A DNA stretch of 64,000 nt, from the NCBI GenBank assembly GCA_028285385.1, contig JANQPR010000133.1, positions 1 through 64,000 on the forward strand, read 5' to 3'. Under the pieces are notes generated by a model. The model had not been told where the DNA came from. It saw only the letters and a list, made by a program, of their open reading frames with translations, and made no database searches. A program made the position numbers and the translations under genes. Of this stretch, positions 17,397 through 26,043 are shown one piece after another; position 1 is the first letter of the stretch; each line of letters starts with the position of its first letter. Origin of the DNA: Phycisphaera sp. Lineage in GTDB: Bacteria; Planctomycetota; Phycisphaerae; Phycisphaerales; Phycisphaeraceae.

Positions 17397-18887
17397 ATGG
17401 AAACCCTTTCTCGCCGCACCTTGCTTAAACAACTAGCCGCGGGGTCAGCGTTGGCGTGTGTGGCTCCAGGGGCGTCTCCGGCGCAGCCGGGCCGAGCTAC
17501 TCGTAAGAATGTCTTGATGATCGCCGTCGACGATCTGCGCCCCGAGTTGGGTTGCTACGGTCGCGGGCAGATGGTCACGCCTCACATCGACGGCCTCGCG
17601 GCCGGTGGCACCGTCTTCCGCCGGGCGTATTGCCAGCAGGCGGTCTGTAATCCGTCGCGCGCGTCGCTGATGACCGGCTGCCGCCCGGACACGACTCGGG
17701 TTTACAATCTGAGATCCCATTTCCGCGACGCGCTGCCAGACGTGGTCACGCTCGGGCAACACTTCAAGGCACACGGCTATCACAGCGAGTCCTTCGGGAA
17801 GATCTACCACCGCGGGCAAGACGACGCCCCAACTTGGTCCGTACCGTTTGAGCCGATCCGGGCACGCGAGTTCCGCCTGCCGGAGAACCGTGACTGCTTC
17901 ACGTTCGGCGTCGACGACGACGACATACCGCGAAACCAGCGCCGCTACGGCCCGATCGTTGAGGCGGCGGATCGCCCCGACGACGAATATCGTGACGGCC
18001 ACGTCGCACAGGCCGGATTGGCCGCACTCGAGCGACACCGGGACCAACCATTCTTCCTCGCCGTCGGGTTCCGTAAACCGCACATCCCCTTCGTGGCGCC
18101 CAAGCGGTACTGGGACCTCTACGACCGGGACGACATCGACCTAGCAGACAACCCCTTCGCGCCAGAAGGCACCCCGCCTTATGCGCTCAACAACTGGAAC
18201 GGCTTGCGTCGGTATACGCCGGTGCCGCGGCACGGCCCGGTCCCGGACGACCTAGCACGGGAGATGATCCATGGCTACTACGCCTGCGTCAGTTTCATCG
18301 ATGCGCAGGTTGGCCGGCTGCTCGCGAAACTCGAAGAACTCGGCCTCGCGGAAGACACTGTGGTGTGCCTGTGGGGCGACCACGGGTTCCACCTCGGCGA
18401 CCACGGGCTGTGGACCAAACACTCGAACTTCGAGAACGCCTGCCGATCACCGCTGATCGTGCGCGCGCCGGGGCAGGCCGCAGCCGGTGCCGCGACCGAA
18501 GCACTCGTAGAGTTTGTCGACATCTACCCGACACTCTCCGAGCTTGCCGGCCTGCCGCAGCCCGGCCATCTGGAAGGTGACAGCTTCGCCTCGCTGTTGA
18601 ACGAGCCTGATCGGCCGTGGAAGTCGGCGGCGTTCAGCCAATACCCGCGGAGCAACGAGCAACGCGAGCCGTTGATGGGCTACTCGATCAAGACCGACCG
18701 TTACCGATACACCGAGTGGCAGTACCGTGACCGGCCCGGCTGTGACGCGGTCGAACTCTACGACCACGAGCAGGACCCCAACGAGACTGTCAACGCTGCG
18801 TCCGAGCCGAGCCAGGTCGACATCTGCGCGCGGCTCTCGAGGGTGCTCAACGCCGGGTGGCGTGCTGCACGACCAAAAGGCGCTTGA
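17397..18887 (+). CDS. Iduronate-2-sulfatase-like sulfatase with Tat-type signal
   Basis: A 496-residue sulfatase starting with SRRTLLKQLAAGSALACVAP, a twin-arginine-type export signal. Then follow KNVLMIAVDDLRPELGCYG (the DDLR metal block typical of iduronate-2-sulfatases), the active-site motif C-N-P-S-R (Cys84), FGKIYHRG, and WGDHGFHLGDHGLWTKH. The DDLRPELGCYG, CNPSRAS and GDHGFHLGDH sequences together fit the iduronate-2-sulfatase subgroup. The ATG at 17397 begins the Tat signal; an upstream TTG would add 19 residues. It acts outside the cytoplasm. It is probably part of the regulator-controlled plus-strand set, 209 bases after the toroid gene. Confidence 0.93.
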   Translation: METLSRRTLLKQLAAGSALACVAPGASPAQPGRATRKNVLMIAVDDLRPELGCYGRGQMVTPHIDGLAAGGTVFRRAYCQQAVCNPSRASLMTGCRPDTTRVYNLRSHFRDALPDVVTLGQHFKAHGYHSESFGKIYHRGQDDAPTWSVPFEPIRAREFRLPENRDCFTFGVDDDDIPRNQRRYGPIVEAADRPDDEYRDGHVAQAGLAALERHRDQPFFLAVGFRKPHIPFVAPKRYWDLYDRDDIDLADNPFAPEGTPPYALNNWNGLRRYTPVPRHGPVPDDLAREMIHGYYACVSFIDAQVGRLLAKLEELGLAEDTVVCLWGDHGFHLGDHGLWTKHSNFENACRSPLIVRAPGQAAAGAATEALVEFVDIYPTLSELAGLPQPGHLEGDSFASLLNEPDRPWKSAAFSQYPRSNEQREPLMGYSIKTDRYRYTEWQYRDRPGCDAVELYDHEQDPNETVNAASEPSQVDICARLSRVLNAGWRAARPKGA

Positions 18888-19256
18888 CTTTCACGGAGTT
18901 CCTTGTGCATGTGCGTAGCAATGACTCTTGCAACCTGCCCCTGCTTAGGGGTACGCCTGCTTTCGGTTGACGTGGATACGGTCGCGCTGGAGTGCTTGTC
19001 GGCCGCCCACGATCCCGATCAATCCGTCTCAGATCCGGAGAAACCCAACACGCTAAGGCCCGATCCAACAATGGGCACCGCGCCCGCTCTTGATCTTCGC
19101 ATTTCGTACAGCGACGCAACGGTGAACAGTCTTGCTCGAAAGAAATCACCTGTCACAATTCGCCTACAAGGGCTTCTACATGCGCGTCAGGCATTGCAGT
19201 CGATGGGTTCCTCGTATCGCGTCTCACCTTTCCTAACTCGCCTTGATTCACAAGCC
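18888..19256. other. Non-coding gap between sulfatase and PEP-CTERM gene
   Basis: I see no credible gene here: the open frames lack family features, ribosome-binding sites and the usual GC-rich third positions. The stretch presumably holds the promoter of the PEP-CTERM gene. Confidence 0.5.
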
Positions 19257-19276
19257 GGATGAGTACCTACTCATCC
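19257..19276. promoter_or_regulatory. 20-bp palindrome just upstream of PEP-CTERM gene
   Basis: GGATGAGTA and TACTCATCC are perfect 9-base arms separated by CC, 24 bases before the ATG at 19301 and directly before its GAGGAG ribosome site. A two-base loop is too tight for an RNA hairpin of full length, so a protein-binding DNA site is more likely. Confidence 0.4.
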
Positions 19277-19300
19277 CGGCCCACATGAGGAGACGCCAAG

Positions 19301-20563
19301 ATGACCGTTTTCCGTCCCGTGCCTTATGCCGGTTGCGCGACGCTCGTGATCGGAGCCATTGGCCCGGCGTCGGCGACCGTCGCCGACCTGCGCAGTGCCG
19401 CCCAGGCCAACACCAATCTGCTCTACCAGTACACCTTTGAGGGCGACAGCACCCAACGGCTGCTCGACTCCGGCAACGCTGGCGAGGCTCGCCACTTGAC
19501 CGAAGAAGCCGGACGCAACGGCGGCAACACCGCCAACCTCGCGTTCCCCCAAGGCTTCGACCCCACAACCACCGCATTCCGCCCCGAATGGATCAGCGAG
19601 ACCCAAGGGGCGGCGCTGCGGGCCAACGACGACTCGAACACCGCCGACGACGACCTGCTGATCCCCGGGGCGCTGACCGTGGAGTTCCTGTTCACCGTCG
19701 ACTCGGCCTCTCCCAACTACAGCGAACCGTTAGAAGACGACTACAACCACGCGGTCAACACCCGCATCTGGCCTCTGCGGCGAGGCTATTACCTGATGCA
19801 AGACCCCGACGGCAACCTGATCACGAACATTGGGCGACGATTCAGTTCGCTCAACCAACGAACCATCGTCGACGCCGCCGCGATCAACCCGGGCAACTGG
19901 TACTACTACGCGATCACACTCGAAGCCGCCGACTTCGACAACGTCGACGCCATCCCCGACACCGACCCCGGTGCCGTATCCACCGGCAGCGACACCACAG
20001 TGAACGCTTACATCGCCGACCTGACCGCCGGCGATACCGTCCTTACGCAGGTAATCACCGACGAGGTCTTTGCCGGCGGCTTCGCGGGGCCGAAGAACTC
20101 CGTCTCGTCGGGCAACATCGGGATCGGCATGTTCGAGGAGAGCGAAGAGAACAGCCCCGGCGGCGGCGACAAGCAGTTCTGGGACGGCTCCCTCGATGAA
20201 GTCTCGTTGTACGGCGAGGCTTTATCTGCGGTTCAACTGCAGGCTCAACTCGACGCCCTGCTGAGCGTCGGAAACGGTGTCATCACCGGCGACTACGACA
20301 CGTCGGGCCAAGTCGAACAGGGCGACCTCGACATCGTCCTCCAGAACTGGGGCACCGACACCTTCACCGGCGACGAAGACGCCCTCGTCGGCGGCGGGCC
20401 GTTCGACGGTACGGTCGACCAGAACGAGCTCGACGGCGTACTCCAGAACTGGGGCTCGACCAGTGCCCCGAACTTTGCCGGCAGCAACGTCCCCGAACCC
20501 GTTTCCGTCGCCCTGCTGGGCGTCTCGGGGCTGATGCTCTGCCGCCGTCGGGCCACCGCCTGA
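19301..20563 (+). CDS. PEP-CTERM surface protein with LamG-like domain and dockerin-like module (paralogue)
   Basis: A 420-residue exported protein: signal peptide (about 1-26), LamG-like domain (LLYQYTFEGDS, LTVEFLFTVDS, WYYYAITLEA, DGSLDEVSLYGEAL), two Ca-loop-like repeats (DYDTSGQVEQGDLDIVLQNW, FDGTVDQNELDGVLQNW), and VPEPVSVALLGVSGLML with an RRR tail, the PEP-CTERM signal. GAGGAG 9 bases before the ATG supports the start. The last 90 or so residues almost match those of 12505-13779, although the LamG parts are only distantly related, so the module was duplicated or exchanged. It follows the sulfatase on the same strand and probably tethers or captures glycan at the cell surface. Confidence 0.88.
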   Translation: MTVFRPVPYAGCATLVIGAIGPASATVADLRSAAQANTNLLYQYTFEGDSTQRLLDSGNAGEARHLTEEAGRNGGNTANLAFPQGFDPTTTAFRPEWISETQGAALRANDDSNTADDDLLIPGALTVEFLFTVDSASPNYSEPLEDDYNHAVNTRIWPLRRGYYLMQDPDGNLITNIGRRFSSLNQRTIVDAAAINPGNWYYYAITLEAADFDNVDAIPDTDPGAVSTGSDTTVNAYIADLTAGDTVLTQVITDEVFAGGFAGPKNSVSSGNIGIGMFEESEENSPGGGDKQFWDGSLDEVSLYGEALSAVQLQAQLDALLSVGNGVITGDYDTSGQVEQGDLDIVLQNWGTDTFTGDEDALVGGGPFDGTVDQNELDGVLQNWGSTSAPNFAGSNVPEPVSVALLGVSGLMLCRRRATA

Positions 20564-20572
20564 CGCACGTCC

Positions 20573-20613
20573 GACCGACCATCCAGCGTCGGCCGGGGAT
20601 GGTTCCCGGTCGA
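20573..20613 (+). terminator. Possible terminator hairpin after PEP-CTERM gene
   Basis: CGACCG-ACCATCC pairs with GGATGGT-tcc-CGGTCG (6 + 7 bp, one bulge). It lies 10 bases after the stop but is followed by only a weak T-rich stretch. Confidence 0.35.
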
Positions 20614-20664
20614 TGCTTTCAGATTCTTGATAGTCGTCTGAGGCCTGTGCCGAAGAATCAAGCG

Positions 20665-21831
20665 CTAAGGCCCGCCACGCGCATCGACCGGCCAAAGACC
20701 CATCAGCTTCTCCCCTTGCACCACGTGGAAGACATCGTGCAGGCTGATGGTCGGATCGCAATGCGGAGCCATAAGCTCTACCAACTCACCGCGTTCAAGT
20801 GGGTTTTCGGGTGATGTGTCTAGCCACCCGTGTTCGTCGCCCGCAAAACGGTACCGAGCACCGACTCCCGTCGGCCGGACCAAAACGGGAGCCGGGCCAC
20901 CACGAAACAACACCTTCTGGCCTGCGTTCACCAGCACGGTCCGGACATCGTCGGCTTCGGCGTGCGTCAGCCCCACCACCGTAGCCGCCACAAACACGGC
21001 AGGCTCGAAGGCTGGCGATCCAACCGATGCCACCCCAGCACGGACCTCTCGGTACTCGACATCCATGACCGCGTACGAGCCGACCTGATACTCCGTGTAC
21101 AGCCCGTGTTCCTGATCCAGGTCGAAGCAGCCCGTGCCCGAACCGGTGACCACGGCAGAATCAAAACCGCCTCGTTCCAGCGCGACAATCGCGTCACGCA
21201 AGCGGCCAGCACACTCAGTCACGGCTGCACGACGTAACCGGCGGTCAACGATGTGCTGGGCGTGAGCCGCGTAGGCCTGGATCCCCCGAAAGCTCAGCCA
21301 GGAACAACGGCCCACGCCGCGCGCCAACTCAAGCAAGCCCTCGACGGACGCCACACCCGTACGCTTCGATCCGACGTCAAGATCAACGACAACCCCGACC
21401 TCCACACCGACACGGGCCGCGGCCTGATCGAGCCAGGTAAGGGCGTCGGCGTGATCGACGGCCGCCGTGACTTCGGTCTGCTTAGCACAGGCAACCAGGC
21501 GCTCGGCGTGACCGGGGCCGCAAAGCTGCGCCGTGTAGAGCAGCCCGGGCACACCCGCCGCCGCCATCACCTCCAGTTCCCGCACCGTCGCGCAACAAAC
21601 CCCAACGGCACCGAGGTCGACCTGACGGTGCGCGATCCGGCTGCACTTGTGGGTCTTTGCGTGGGGTCGCAATCGCACTCCGGCTTGACCGGCCCACCGT
21701 GACATCGCCGACAAGTTTCTTTCCAACGCGTCGAGGTCCAACACCAACGCCGGCGTCATTAGCGCACGCCGGGACCCGGGCCAGTGAAGCAGCGGGGCGT
21801 TGGGGTGGTGGTCGAGCGGTGCCGGCGGCAT
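20665..21831 (-). CDS. PLP enzyme of the D-threonine aldolase / D-serine dehydratase-like family
   Basis: A 388-residue alanine-racemase-fold enzyme. TPALVLDLDALERN opens the barrel, RLRPHAKTHKC carries the lysine that binds pyridoxal phosphate, VVTGSGTGCFD is the phosphate-binding glycine region, and HCDPT near the C-terminus supplies the His/Cys metal ligands of this family. Members cleave D-3-hydroxy amino acids or dehydrate D-serine. It lies 24 bases downstream of a dicarboxylate/amino-acid symporter, suggesting the pair imports and breaks down a D- or hydroxy-amino acid. A second, divergent family member is at 24575-25705. Substrate is not predictable. Confidence 0.85.
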   Translation of the reverse strand: MPPAPLDHHPNAPLLHWPGSRRALMTPALVLDLDALERNLSAMSRWAGQAGVRLRPHAKTHKCSRIAHRQVDLGAVGVCCATVRELEVMAAAGVPGLLYTAQLCGPGHAERLVACAKQTEVTAAVDHADALTWLDQAAARVGVEVGVVVDLDVGSKRTGVASVEGLLELARGVGRCSWLSFRGIQAYAAHAQHIVDRRLRRAAVTECAGRLRDAIVALERGGFDSAVVTGSGTGCFDLDQEHGLYTEYQVGSYAVMDVEYREVRAGVASVGSPAFEPAVFVAATVVGLTHAEADDVRTVLVNAGQKVLFRGGPAPVLVRPTGVGARYRFAGDEHGWLDTSPENPLERGELVELMAPHCDPTISLHDVFHVVQGEKLMGLWPVDARGGP

Positions 21832-21855
21832 AAGGAAAACAACGAGACTCGTTCG

Positions 21856-23187
21856 TCACGCTCGTGCGAGGCGGTTGTAGACCTCTTCGTCGAGATCACC
21901 CTGACGCCGGGCAACGAAGACGGCCGCGACGGCGTCTCCCGTGATGTTGGTGGCAGTCCGGGCCATGTCAATCACGCGGTCCACACTCGCCAACAGGACA
22001 AAGACTTCAAGGGGCAAACCGACCGACAACAACACGGTAGACACCATGACGAGGCTGCCGCCCGGCACACCCGCGGCGCCAATCGAGGCCAACGTCGCGG
22101 TCAAGATGAGGGTCACGTAATCACCAGCCGAGAGGTGGATGCCCGCCACCTGCGCCGCGAACGCGGCGACGATGCCCATGTACACCCCCGTGCCGTCCAT
22201 ATTCATGGTCGCGCCCAACGGCAGCACAAAGCTGGAGGTCGAACGGCCCACGCCCAGGTTCTCTTGCACACAGGTGATCGTGACCGGCAGGGTCGCCGAA
22301 CTAGACGTCGTCGAGAATGCCACCGCCTGCGCATCGATCATCCCGCGATAGAAACGCCGCAGCTTCAATCGTAGAGCCTTGATGATCACTCCGTACGTCA
22401 AAACGACGTGGGCGAGGCAGGCCGCGTAATAAACCAGCACCAGCTTCAGCAGCGTGCCGATTGTCGCCGGGCCGTGCTCCGCTACGGCAACCGCGATCAA
22501 CGCCGCAACCCCGAATGGCGCCAACTCCATCACGAGCCGGGTTACCTGCAGCATCACTTCTGCAAAAGAAGCAAAACCGCGTGCCAGCGACTCTCCTTTT
22601 GCTGCTGCCATCAGGATGCCCGCCCCCAACAACAACGCGAAGACGATCACCTGCAGCATGTCGCCTTCGGTCATCGCGGCAAATGGGTTCGTCGGGATCA
22701 TCTCGACGAATCGATCAACCAGGCTGATATCACGCGGCGGGGGCGCGGCCTCGGCGTCGGCGGGCAGCGCCAGCCCCGCGCCAGGCGAAAACACCCGCCC
22801 AAAAACCACCCCGATCAACAACGCCACCAGCGTCGTACACAGGTAGACCAAAATCGTCCACCCTCCCAACGAACCCATCCGACGGATGTCGCCGAGAGAG
22901 ATCACTCCGCTGACCAGCGTTGCCAGCACCAACGGCACGATCAGCAGCTTGATGCCCCGGATGAACAGATCACCTAACGGCTCAAGCCACGCCGCGGCGT
23001 TGGGCGCGAAGACGCCAACAGCAAGCCCCAACACGAACCCGCCCAAGACCCGCTTCCACAAGGCGACGGCAAACCACCAAGCGACAAGGCGCATCACCGC
23101 ACTACGACTCGGTGCCCCTTCCGGCGGTGGGTTCTCAGGGGTCGACAACAGGTTCACACGCATGGCTCCATCTGCTCGAATCGCCAC
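21856..23187 (-). CDS. Dicarboxylate/amino acid:cation symporter (DAACS family)
   Basis: A 443-residue integral membrane protein with about eight hydrophobic segments and two re-entrant loops. It shows the diagnostic serine-rich motif FSTTSSSATLP, the NMDGTG cation site and the later ASIGAAGVPGGSL and DRVIDMARTATNITGD segments of GltP/DctA/EAAT transporters. It imports glutamate, aspartate or C4-dicarboxylates with Na+ or H+. An alternative ATG at 23163 would shorten the tail by eight residues. It is followed after 24 bases by the PLP enzyme, so an acidic hydroxy- or D-amino acid is a sensible guess for the shared substrate. Confidence 0.92.
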   Translation of the reverse strand: MAIRADGAMRVNLLSTPENPPPEGAPSRSAVMRLVAWWFAVALWKRVLGGFVLGLAVGVFAPNAAAWLEPLGDLFIRGIKLLIVPLVLATLVSGVISLGDIRRMGSLGGWTILVYLCTTLVALLIGVVFGRVFSPGAGLALPADAEAAPPPRDISLVDRFVEMIPTNPFAAMTEGDMLQVIVFALLLGAGILMAAAKGESLARGFASFAEVMLQVTRLVMELAPFGVAALIAVAVAEHGPATIGTLLKLVLVYYAACLAHVVLTYGVIIKALRLKLRRFYRGMIDAQAVAFSTTSSSATLPVTITCVQENLGVGRSTSSFVLPLGATMNMDGTGVYMGIVAAFAAQVAGIHLSAGDYVTLILTATLASIGAAGVPGGSLVMVSTVLLSVGLPLEVFVLLASVDRVIDMARTATNITGDAVAAVFVARRQGDLDEEVYNRLARA

Positions 23188-23433
23188 ATCGGCCTTGCCT
23201 ATTGACGCGGCAAGCGTGCATCAACATACGGACATCAGTGCGCGAGACCTAGCGCAGAGCAAGTTGGCGGTTCACGACTCGCGCAATCAGAGTTGATCGG
23301 CTGCGCAAATGGTGGGTTACACGATTCGGACACGAGCCGCCGATGCAACCGAACCGTCTAGAGCACCCGGCCCTCAAAACGCAACAGCTGGCCGAGAGTT
23401 CTAGATGGCCGACGACAACACCAACGGCACCGT

Positions 23434-24477
23434 TCATTCTCCTGTCGATAGGTACTCAAGCAGCTCGGCGGGCGAGGCGTCCCAACACCCCAGCGCGATA
23501 CCGATCTCGCCACCGACGCTGTACAGCAAGTAGGTCTGGCCGTCGTCGACAAAGAACGCCGGGTCGCGGAGTTGCCGAACGTTCATCTGCCAGCCTTTCT
23601 TGCTTGGGCCGGGCTCCATATGCGCCCCTTCCCAGTCACGTTCGGGGCGGACCACCGACACACTCGGCCCGGAACGCCACGTCATCCAATCACCGTTAAG
23701 GTCAACACTGGCGAGCAGGATGTGCTCGGGGTCGTCGTACCAACGGCTGTAGGCGACGAGCAGCCTGTCGCCCGACACCGTGACCGCGTTGTGCCGCCAC
23801 CGGGGTCGGCCGTCCGGGTCGGCGCCCCACATCTGGCCCCGCTCCCACCAGCCCGACTCGTCGTCGAGCGGCGCGCGGTAGACCTGCCCGCCGCCGGCCA
23901 CCGCGTAACGCCGACCGTTGAAGTCAAACACTCGGAAATAGCTACGCCCCAGGATCGCGGAGTCAGAGTCCCAGCGGAGGCCGTCCCGACTGGTCGCCAG
24001 CACCGTGCCCTGGCGGTTGCCCAAGCGTTCCGGGTCAGGCTCGGGGACCACCTTGCCGTGGTAGTACATCCGCAGCGTTCGGGCATCGTCATCGACGTGC
24101 ACGTCGGGCGAGGCGATGTGGTGCTCGACCGGCGAGTCGTTCACCGACAAGACACCACCGGGCCACAGCTTCCACGGCCCGGTGAGCTCGTCGGCGTAAG
24201 CGAGACGAAGGTACTTCCCTTTGTGGTGCGCGAAGTAGAGCAGGTACCGCCCAGGAGCCCCGCGTTCCAGCAGCCAATCCGGGGCTTCGATCAGCGACGG
24301 GCCGTTGATATTCATCGCCTCGTACCCCGCCGGGTCGTCGAAGATATCCGGCCCGATGAGGGGCGCGTCGCCCACACGTTCAAACGGTGGGAGCCCCGGG
24401 GCCTCTGTCCCTATGGCTTGGCACGCCACAATCTGACTGACCCAAAGCACGAGTAGAGCGGGCAAAAAGTATTGCAT
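23434..24477 (-). CDS. Secreted beta-propeller glycosidase-like protein (GH43/GH32 clan-like)
   Basis: A 347-residue protein with signal peptide (LPALLVLWVSQIVACQAIG). Propeller-type repeats follow: NINGPSLIEAPDWLLERG, RYLLYFAHHKGKYLRLAYAD, HHIASPDVHVDDDARTLRMY, and HMEPGPS then QLRDPAFFVDDGQTYLLYS. The RDPAFFVDDG block resembles the substrate-binding strand of GH43-type propellers. It would act outside the cytoplasm. It lies on the minus strand between the symporter and the second PLP enzyme. Catalytic residues cannot be named confidently, so a binding role is not excluded. Confidence 0.65.
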   Translation of the reverse strand: MQYFLPALLVLWVSQIVACQAIGTEAPGLPPFERVGDAPLIGPDIFDDPAGYEAMNINGPSLIEAPDWLLERGAPGRYLLYFAHHKGKYLRLAYADELTGPWKLWPGGVLSVNDSPVEHHIASPDVHVDDDARTLRMYYHGKVVPEPDPERLGNRQGTVLATSRDGLRWDSDSAILGRSYFRVFDFNGRRYAVAGGGQVYRAPLDDESGWWERGQMWGADPDGRPRWRHNAVTVSGDRLLVAYSRWYDDPEHILLASVDLNGDWMTWRSGPSVSVVRPERDWEGAHMEPGPSKKGWQMNVRQLRDPAFFVDDGQTYLLYSVGGEIGIALGCWDASPAELLEYLSTGE

Positions 24478-24574
24478 CTAGAAACCTGCGCTAGAGAAGA
24501 ACCTGTACCAAGCAAACGAGGCGGTTCCAGGGAAAACGAAAGCTCGGGGTAGAACTGTTCGGCACGAATACTCG

Positions 24575-25705
24575 TCAAACCGAGAGGCGCCGGTCGCGGG
24601 CCTCTATCGACCAACGGTCAACCACTCGATGCTCGTCCACCACGAGTGCTTCCTGGTGCAACGCCGAAGTCGGGCAGACGTGAAAAGGCACGCCGTACAG
24701 GACCTCGCCCACCCGGTATCGGGCGGCGGATGCGGTTTCGACGGTGAGGTGTTCTTCGCTGTGAATACGGACCGTACCGTCCATGAACCCCTCGTGCGAT
24801 GGTCCAAGCAAGAATACCCGGCACTCGACCGGGTTCTCGCTGGCAATCGCCTTGTGGCCGAGATCGAGCGTCAGGCGATCTCGGCCCGGTTTACTGATCA
24901 CCCGGGTGAGCACTACGGCAGCAGGCTCATAGTCGATGTCGGCAAACTCACTTCGGCTACGGACGTCGGACAACGCGCACGTTCCCGGTGAGCACTGTCG
25001 ATCGGCAAACCGCACATGAATCGGGAATGAGCCTGTGCCTCCCGCCACGATCGTCGGGACCGGCCAGCCCTCGGCCACCAACTCATCCCGCAGTTCAAGC
25101 ACTGGCCGCATGGCCTCCTCGATGTCGGCCGCACGCTCGACGGGGTCGTGCTGCCGCAAGTGGCCGTCGTACACGTGGAGCCCACCTGGCTCCAAAGCCT
25201 GCGCGTTCACGATCGCGCGGTACACATCTTTCGCTCCCTCTCCTGGCATGACCCCAGAACGGCCGAGCCCCGGGTCCAAGTCGAGGTAGCAACCGAACGT
25301 CACGCGCTCTTGTCCGGCGGCCGAGTCCAACGCGGAAACAACGGCGACTTCGTCTGCAACTGTCGAGAAGTGGATACTGGGGTAGCGACCGGCCAGCCGC
25401 GCCAGGCGGCCCGGGTGTGGACCGGTGAGTTGGTAGGCGAGCAACACATCCGAAGCTCCACACTGACCGAGCAACTCCGCCTCGGCGATTGTCGCACACT
25501 TGAAGCGGCTCAACCCCTCGCCCAGCATCAAGCGTACGACACCGGCACACTTGTGCGTCTTGATGTGCGGCCGCAGACGATCGACGCCCCCCGCTTGCGC
25601 GATCATGCCGCGAATGTTCGCCACCAGCCGCGCTCGATAGAACACCAAAGCCGGCGTGGCCAACTCAGACGAATCACGAATGGCAAACCAATCGGTGTTA
25701 CTCAT
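24575..25705 (-). CDS. Second D-threonine aldolase-like PLP enzyme
   Basis: A 376-residue alanine-racemase-fold protein: TPALVFYRARLVANIR, RLRPHIKTHKC with the PLP lysine, CYLDLDPGLGRSGV, VAGGTGSFPIH and FHVCPTSAL with the C-terminal His/Cys metal pair. Compared with the family member at 20665 the metal block is HVCPT rather than HCDPT, suggesting a different substrate. The ATG at 25705 is favoured over 25744, which adds a non-conserved leader. It is divergent from the sulfatase/RidA run at 26044, with two palindromes between them. Confidence 0.85.
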   Translation of the reverse strand: MSNTDWFAIRDSSELATPALVFYRARLVANIRGMIAQAGGVDRLRPHIKTHKCAGVVRLMLGEGLSRFKCATIAEAELLGQCGASDVLLAYQLTGPHPGRLARLAGRYPSIHFSTVADEVAVVSALDSAAGQERVTFGCYLDLDPGLGRSGVMPGEGAKDVYRAIVNAQALEPGGLHVYDGHLRQHDPVERAADIEEAMRPVLELRDELVAEGWPVPTIVAGGTGSFPIHVRFADRQCSPGTCALSDVRSRSEFADIDYEPAAVVLTRVISKPGRDRLTLDLGHKAIASENPVECRVFLLGPSHEGFMDGTVRIHSEEHLTVETASAARYRVGEVLYGVPFHVCPTSALHQEALVVDEHRVVDRWSIEARDRRLSV

Positions 25706-26043
25706 CGCAAGGACTCGGACGATGTTCCCGCTACATGTCGACAAGCACCGTTAGCACGAGGTTTACATCGGACCGATGTTTCGCAAACTACGTTTTGCGA
25801 ACAAGAGAACCTCTTTTCCGCAGCAACTCGGATGAGGACTACGCAAGCTGCGGTGTAACCCAGCAGTAGTTGGACCCGGTGCGCCCCCCCTTTCGTACCC
25901 ACGAGAGCACCGTTAACATCATTCTCCGTGAGCAACCTTTTCTGCTCTTCCGAAAGTCGTGAACGGCTGTCCTCCACTACCACAATGACTGTAACAAGGG
26001 CGGTTAGCCAAGAGGAGAGCGTGGGAAGCGGACGGAGTTAGAT
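25706..26043. other. Divergent promoter region
   Basis: These 338 bases separate the PLP enzyme (minus) from the sulfatase operon (plus). No gene is seen. It contains two adjacent perfect inverted repeats (25765-25801) and a C7-TTTCG tract near 25884-25895 that recurs at 39319-39330, the other long divergent region. Confidence 0.6.
25765..25801. promoter_or_regulatory. Two adjacent perfect inverted repeats (operator candidates)
   Basis: ACATCGG-a-CCGATGT (25765-25779) is immediately followed by TTCGCAAA-n6-TTTGCGAA (25780-25801, sharing no bases). Both are perfect and lie 60-96 bases upstream of the PLP enzyme start at 25705, a normal place for regulator binding. Confidence 0.5.

Noticed and set aside
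18903-19262. Plus-strand frame of 119 codons after the sulfatase
   Set aside because: No family features, poor codon use and no ribosome site.
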